A stretch of 64,000 bases of DNA from DATFVJ01 sp963851085 (GTDB lineage Bacteria; Actinomycetota; Actinomycetes; Streptosporangiales; Streptosporangiaceae), in contig CAWKNX010000004.1 in NCBI GenBank assembly GCA_963851085.1, positions 1 through 64,000 on the forward strand, in the 5' to 3' direction. This document shows positions 60,185 to 64,000 of this stretch, piece after piece. The notes beneath the pieces are model-generated. The model was not told the DNA's origin and did no database searches. It worked only from the letters and a program-made list of their open reading frames with translations. Every line of letters begins with the position of its first letter. The first letter of the stretch is position 1. The position numbers and the translations under genes are program-made.

Positions 60185-61585
60185 TCAGCCCGCCAGCCCG
60201 CGGACGTAACCGAAGACACCGGCCACGCCGAGCGCGAGCGGAATGAGGCTGATGATCAGCAGCATGTCGATGATGTCGGCGGCCCGGCCCCAGAACGGCG
60301 AAGGCTGGTGATCGGGCAGCCACAGGCCGACACCTATCACGATCGCGGCTCCGGCAAGCAGCGGCGCCAGCGCGATGGCCAGCATCTTCGGCTGGTTCAC
60401 GGGCACGGACGCGACGAGTGCGAGTAACGCCAGGCCGCCAAACCCGGGCAGCATCAGCCACAGCCGCTGGGCGCGGCCGCGGAACACGCGCGCCCGGAGC
60501 AACAGCACGCAGGCCACGGCCGCACACATCAGATGGGTGATGAAGCCACTGCCAAGTGCGAGTGCGATCTCCGCGCCAACGGCCACGAGGCCGATGCCGG
60601 CCACCACGCCCGTGACGAACCGGTCCGCGACCGCGGTGCGATCGAGCACCTTTTTGCCATCCACCATCAGGCTGTCACGCCGGAGGTCGTCGGCGTCGCG
60701 CGGGACAGGCGGCAATGTGACGCGCGCCATCTTGAAGGTGACCGCGGGGATGAGCGGGGTCAGCGCGAGCGCCACCGCGACGGTCACCGCCGCCGGGCCC
60801 GCGGCGCCATGGTGGGCACCGACGCTGACCGACACGCCCGCCGCGATCGCGCCGAGGAGCGCCGCACCGCCGATGCCGAAAAACACCGGCAAGCCGTCGG
60901 CCAAGGCCGCGCCCGCGATCACAGACACGAGCACGAGCGCCGCGAAGGCGGCCAGCAACTGCTGCGCGCCAAGGTGGCTGAGCTGCGCCGACCGGGCGGG
61001 CGCGAGCAGCCCGGCCAGGAAGCCGTAGGGCAGCGCGAGATAGCCGATGATGGCGCCCGCACCGGGGTCGCCGACGGCGCGCGACACGGCGATCGCCGCG
61101 ACGAGCACTGCCGCAGCCACCGCGGCGGCGGCAATGGAGGGGAGGACCCACGGCGGGCCGGAAAGCAGGAGTGCCGCCGCACCCGCGAGCAATGCGAGCG
61201 CTCCCCCGGCGAGACCCACGCCCCGCGCCGTCCGTGGGCCCCATCGGTCCGGCTGCTCGTTCACGCCGGTCGCGATCACATCGGCCACGTCATCGAAGGC
61301 CAGCTGCGGAAGCTGCGACATGCGCGGCCGCAAGTAGACCATCTCGCCGTCGCGCAGGCCCACCTGCTGCGGTGTCATCCCTGGATGAAAGGGGGGCTGG
61401 CCGAGGCGCTGAAGCACCCACCCGCCGCGCGTGAGGCCGACGTTGGCCAGATCTGTTCCCGCATAGCGCAGCACCGTGGGGAAGAGCTCGGCGAATGGCA
61501 CGTACGCCGGAAGCACGATGTCGACCCGCCGACGAGGTCCGACGACGGTTACGCGGCATAGGTCGGCGCCAGTGGTCGGGCTCAT
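60185..61585 (-). CDS. eccD: Type VII secretion integral membrane protein EccD
   Basis: A 466-residue membrane protein. The first ~95 residues form the ubiquitin-like YukD domain (CRVTVVGPRRRVDIVLPAYV), then come about eleven membrane helices. EccD lines the membrane complex in ESX systems. The frame is intact. It is the first gene of the minus-strand set and is divergent from eccC with 223 bases between the starts. Length is normal for the family. Confidence 0.9.
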   Translation of the reverse strand: MSPTTGADLCRVTVVGPRRRVDIVLPAYVPFAELFPTVLRYAGTDLANVGLTRGGWVLQRLGQPPFHPGMTPQQVGLRDGEMVYLRPRMSQLPQLAFDDVADVIATGVNEQPDRWGPRTARGVGLAGGALALLAGAAALLLSGPPWVLPSIAAAAVAAAVLVAAIAVSRAVGDPGAGAIIGYLALPYGFLAGLLAPARSAQLSHLGAQQLLAAFAALVLVSVIAGAALADGLPVFFGIGGAALLGAIAAGVSVSVGAHHGAAGPAAVTVAVALALTPLIPAVTFKMARVTLPPVPRDADDLRRDSLMVDGKKVLDRTAVADRFVTGVVAGIGLVAVGAEIALALGSGFITHLMCAAVACVLLLRARVFRGRAQRLWLMLPGFGGLALLALVASVPVNQPKMLAIALAPLLAGAAIVIGVGLWLPDHQPSPFWGRAADIIDMLLIISLIPLALGVAGVFGYVRGLAG

Positions 61586-61808
61586 CTTGCTCCCTTACGA
61601 CTGTCTGCTCGCTGGCGGCTCTGCTCGCTCACGGCGTCCGCCGCGGCTGCGCCCGCGAGCGGCCGGGGCGCCATTGCCCGCCCCATGATGGCCGCAGAAC
61701 TCTTAGGATGCGATTGATTCGTATCAGTGCGTGCCGATCGGTTCAACACTACGCAAAGTCGCGGCGGCGTGAGGGCCACACATACGAGGGCATAGGAAGG
61801 TATCCGCA

Positions 61809-64000
61809 GTGAGCACCGTCATCGTACGGCGCGGTGAGCGCCGCAGGGCACCCGAGATGCCGCGCGGCGAGATACTGCTCGAGTCGCCTCCCGAGCTTCC
61901 CGAGGTGGTGTCGGACAGCTTCCAGCAGATGCTGATGTACCTGCCGATGGTCGCCATGGCAGGCGGCATGGCAATCGCGATGGTGGGTGGCAGCGGGGCG
62001 AGCACACAGCAGTACATCGGCGGCGGCGCCATGGCCCTGGGCATGGGCGGCATGATGATGGGCCAGTTCGGCCGCGGCAAAGGCGACCGGAAAGTCAGGC
62101 TCAACGGCGCGCGGCGCGATTACCTGCGCTATCTGGGGCAGGTGCGACGCAAGGTGCGCCGGGCCGCCGCGCAGCAGCGCGAGGCGCTCGAATGGAGCGG
62201 CCCCGACCCGGCCTCGCTGTGGTCGATGACCATGAGCTCACGGCTGTGGGAGCGCCGTGCCGTCCGACTCCGACTTCGGCAACGTGCGGATCGGCACCGG
62301 GCAGCAGCGGCTCGCCGTTCAGCTCGTGCCGCCCGAGACCAAGCCGGTCGAGGACCTCGACCCACTGAGCGCGGGAGCGTTACGCCGTTTCGTCCGCACC
62401 CACGGCAATGTGCCCGACCTGCCGGTCGCGATCTCGCTGCCCTCGTTCGCCCGCGTTGTCCCGACCGGTGACCCGGAAGCCGTCTACGGCCTCGTGCGTG
62501 CCATGATCGCGCAGCTTGCCACGCTCCACTCACCCGACGACGTCCGGATCGCCGTGTGCGCGTCGGCGGAGCGGATGCGGTGGTGGCAGTGGATCAAATG
62601 GCTGCCGCACAACCTGCACCCGAGCGAGCAGGACGCGGCAGGCCCGGTGCGCCTGATGAACGAGAGCCTGCGTGATCTCGAGAACATGCTCAGCGCGGAA
62701 ATCAAGGACCGGCCGCGCTTCTCCTCCGGCGTATCAAGCAGTGACCTGCCGTATCAGGTCGTGATCGTGGACGGGGGCGAGGCTTCGTTCGAGTCTCAGA
62801 TCGCAGCGGACGGAATCTCCGGCGTGGCGGTCATCGACCTGACCGGGACCGTCGCACCAACAGCCGATGCGAGCATGCTGCGGCTGAAGGTCGCCAAGGA
62901 TCAGGTGGACCTCATCACACGGGACCGCGTCGGCAAGGACGTGGCTACCCGGATCGGCACTCCCGATTCGTTCTCGCTCGCCCAGGCGGACGCTCTCGCC
63001 CGCCAGCTGGCGCCGCTGCGGCCTGGCGCGGCCAGCGGGCCGGCCGAGGACGCGCTCGAGGCCAACATGACGCTGACGTCGCTGCTCGGCATCGAGAATC
63101 CATACACCCTCGACCTGTCCACGCTGTGGCGGCCCCGGGCGTCACGGCACCGGCTGCGGGTACCGATCGGCGTCGACGGCGAGGGCCAGCCGGTCGAACT
63201 GGACATCAAGGAGTCCGCTCAGGGCGGCATGGGGCCGCACGGCCTGTGTATCGGCGCGACCGGGTCGGGCAAGTCCGAACTGCTGCGGACCCTCGTGCTC
63301 GGTCTCGCGCTCGCGCAGTCGTCCGAGGTGCTCAACTTCGTGCTCGTCGACTTCAAGGGCGGCGCGACCTTCCTCGGGCTCGACAGCCTGAACCACGTGT
63401 CGGCGGTCATCACCAACCTCGAGGACGAGCTGCCGCTCGTCGACCGGATGTACGACGCTCTGCACGGTGAGATGGTCCGCCGCCAGGAACTGCTCCGGGC
63501 GGCGGGCAACTACGCCTCGCTGCGCGACTACGAGCGCGACCGCGAGCGTGGTGTCAAGCTGACGCCGGTGCCGACACTGTTCGTCGTGCTCGACGAGTTC
63601 TCCGAACTGCTGTCCGCCAAGCCCGACTTCATCGACCTGTTCGTCATGATCGGGCGGCTCGGCCGGTCGCTCGGCGTGCACCTGCTGCTCGCCTCGCAAC
63701 GTCTGGAAGAGGGCAAACTGCGCGGCCTCGACACGCACCTGTCGTACCGGGTGGGCCTGCGGACGTTCTCCGCGATGGAATCACGCGTCGTGCTCGGCGT
63801 GCCCGATGCCTACGAACTGCCGTCCCAGCCCGGTAATGGTTACCTCAAGTTCGACACCACAGGCATGACGAGGTTCAAGGCCGCCTACGTGTCCGGGCCG
63901 GTTTCTGGCGACGCCAAGATGATCGAGCAGCGCTCCCGTGTGCGCCACCAGATCGTGCCGTACAGTGCGAGCTATATCGCGCCGCAGATCATCGAGGATC
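61809..64000 (+). CDS. eccC: Type VII secretion ATPase EccC (partial, one frame break)
   Basis: The FtsK/SpoIIIE-type motor of the ESX system, continuing beyond the window. The start is a GTG behind AGGAAGG. N-terminal part: EILLESPPELPE, two membrane helices (~40-90). The frame changes near 62255 (one extra base in GCCGTGCCG explains it); after this DFGNVRIGTGQQRLAVQL continues. First ATPase domain: Walker A LCIGATGSGKSELLRTLV and Walker B LFVVLDEFSELL, with the arginine-rich GRLGRSLGVHLLLASQR. The C-terminal ATPase domains are outside the window. Confidence 0.9.

Noticed and set aside
1..64000. Prophage, integrative element or insertion sequence
   Set aside because: No integrase, transposase, phage structural gene, tRNA attachment site or terminal inverted repeats with target duplication could be found by reading.

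Overview
The window is GC-rich actinobacterial chromosome. SepH (DUF3071), DUF3159, DUF3710, DUF3093, DUF4193, the CutRS two-component system, a SARP/AfsR-type regulator and a type VII secretion locus together point to a multicellular or filamentous actinobacterium (Streptosporangiales/Streptomycetales-like). I cannot name a genus. I see no rRNA, tRNA, integrase, transposase or CRISPR.

Layout. (1) 1-13.1 kb holds a GGDEF protein, a secreted phosphoesterase, a CRP-family regulator next to a cyclase-like/NB-ARC/TPR signalling protein, an MFS transporter, aconitase and a PAP2 phosphatase. Nearly every gene here is broken by single-base frame changes although its motifs are intact. (2) 13.1-32.3 kb is clean: a PAP2-lipid kinase fusion, an M28 peptidase, and then a stretched version of the conserved actinobacterial block ceoB-ceoC-DUF3159-DUF3710-dut-DUF3093-DUF4193. 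AI-2E, valS, DUF4235 and a transmembrane pseudokinase sit inside that block, followed by cutR-cutS. (3) 32-44 kb holds suhB-hemH, a three-gene nucleotide-sugar/glycosyltransferase operon, a lytic transglycosylase, an MFS-sugar lactone oxidase pair and sepH. (4) 44-52 kb holds a DrrAB-like ABC exporter, a GT-C-like membrane protein, a large SARP-NB-ARC regulator and a PEBP-like lipoprotein. (5) 52-64 kb holds a low-complexity single-pass membrane protein and an ESX/type VII secretion locus: mycP, a Gly-rich WXG substrate, a WXG100-like protein, eccB and eccD on the minus strand, with a divergent eccC that runs off the end.

How the genes work together. The core block covers potassium uptake regulation (CeoB/CeoC), dUTP clearance, haem synthesis (HemH), redox or envelope sensing (CutRS) and cell division (SepH). 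The sugar operon, GT-C protein, transglycosylase and PAP2/DAGK proteins concern the envelope. The terminal locus is a protein export machine with its protease and candidate substrates.

Repeats are a notable layer. Short tandem duplications sit at or over the stop codons of several genes. A palindromic element occurs twice between convergent genes (23.6 and 46.0 kb), and the first copy lies in an 0.9-kb non-coding island containing a diverged 168-bp tandem repeat. About 22 frame breaks fall in the first 13 kb, against about 5 in the remaining 51 kb.
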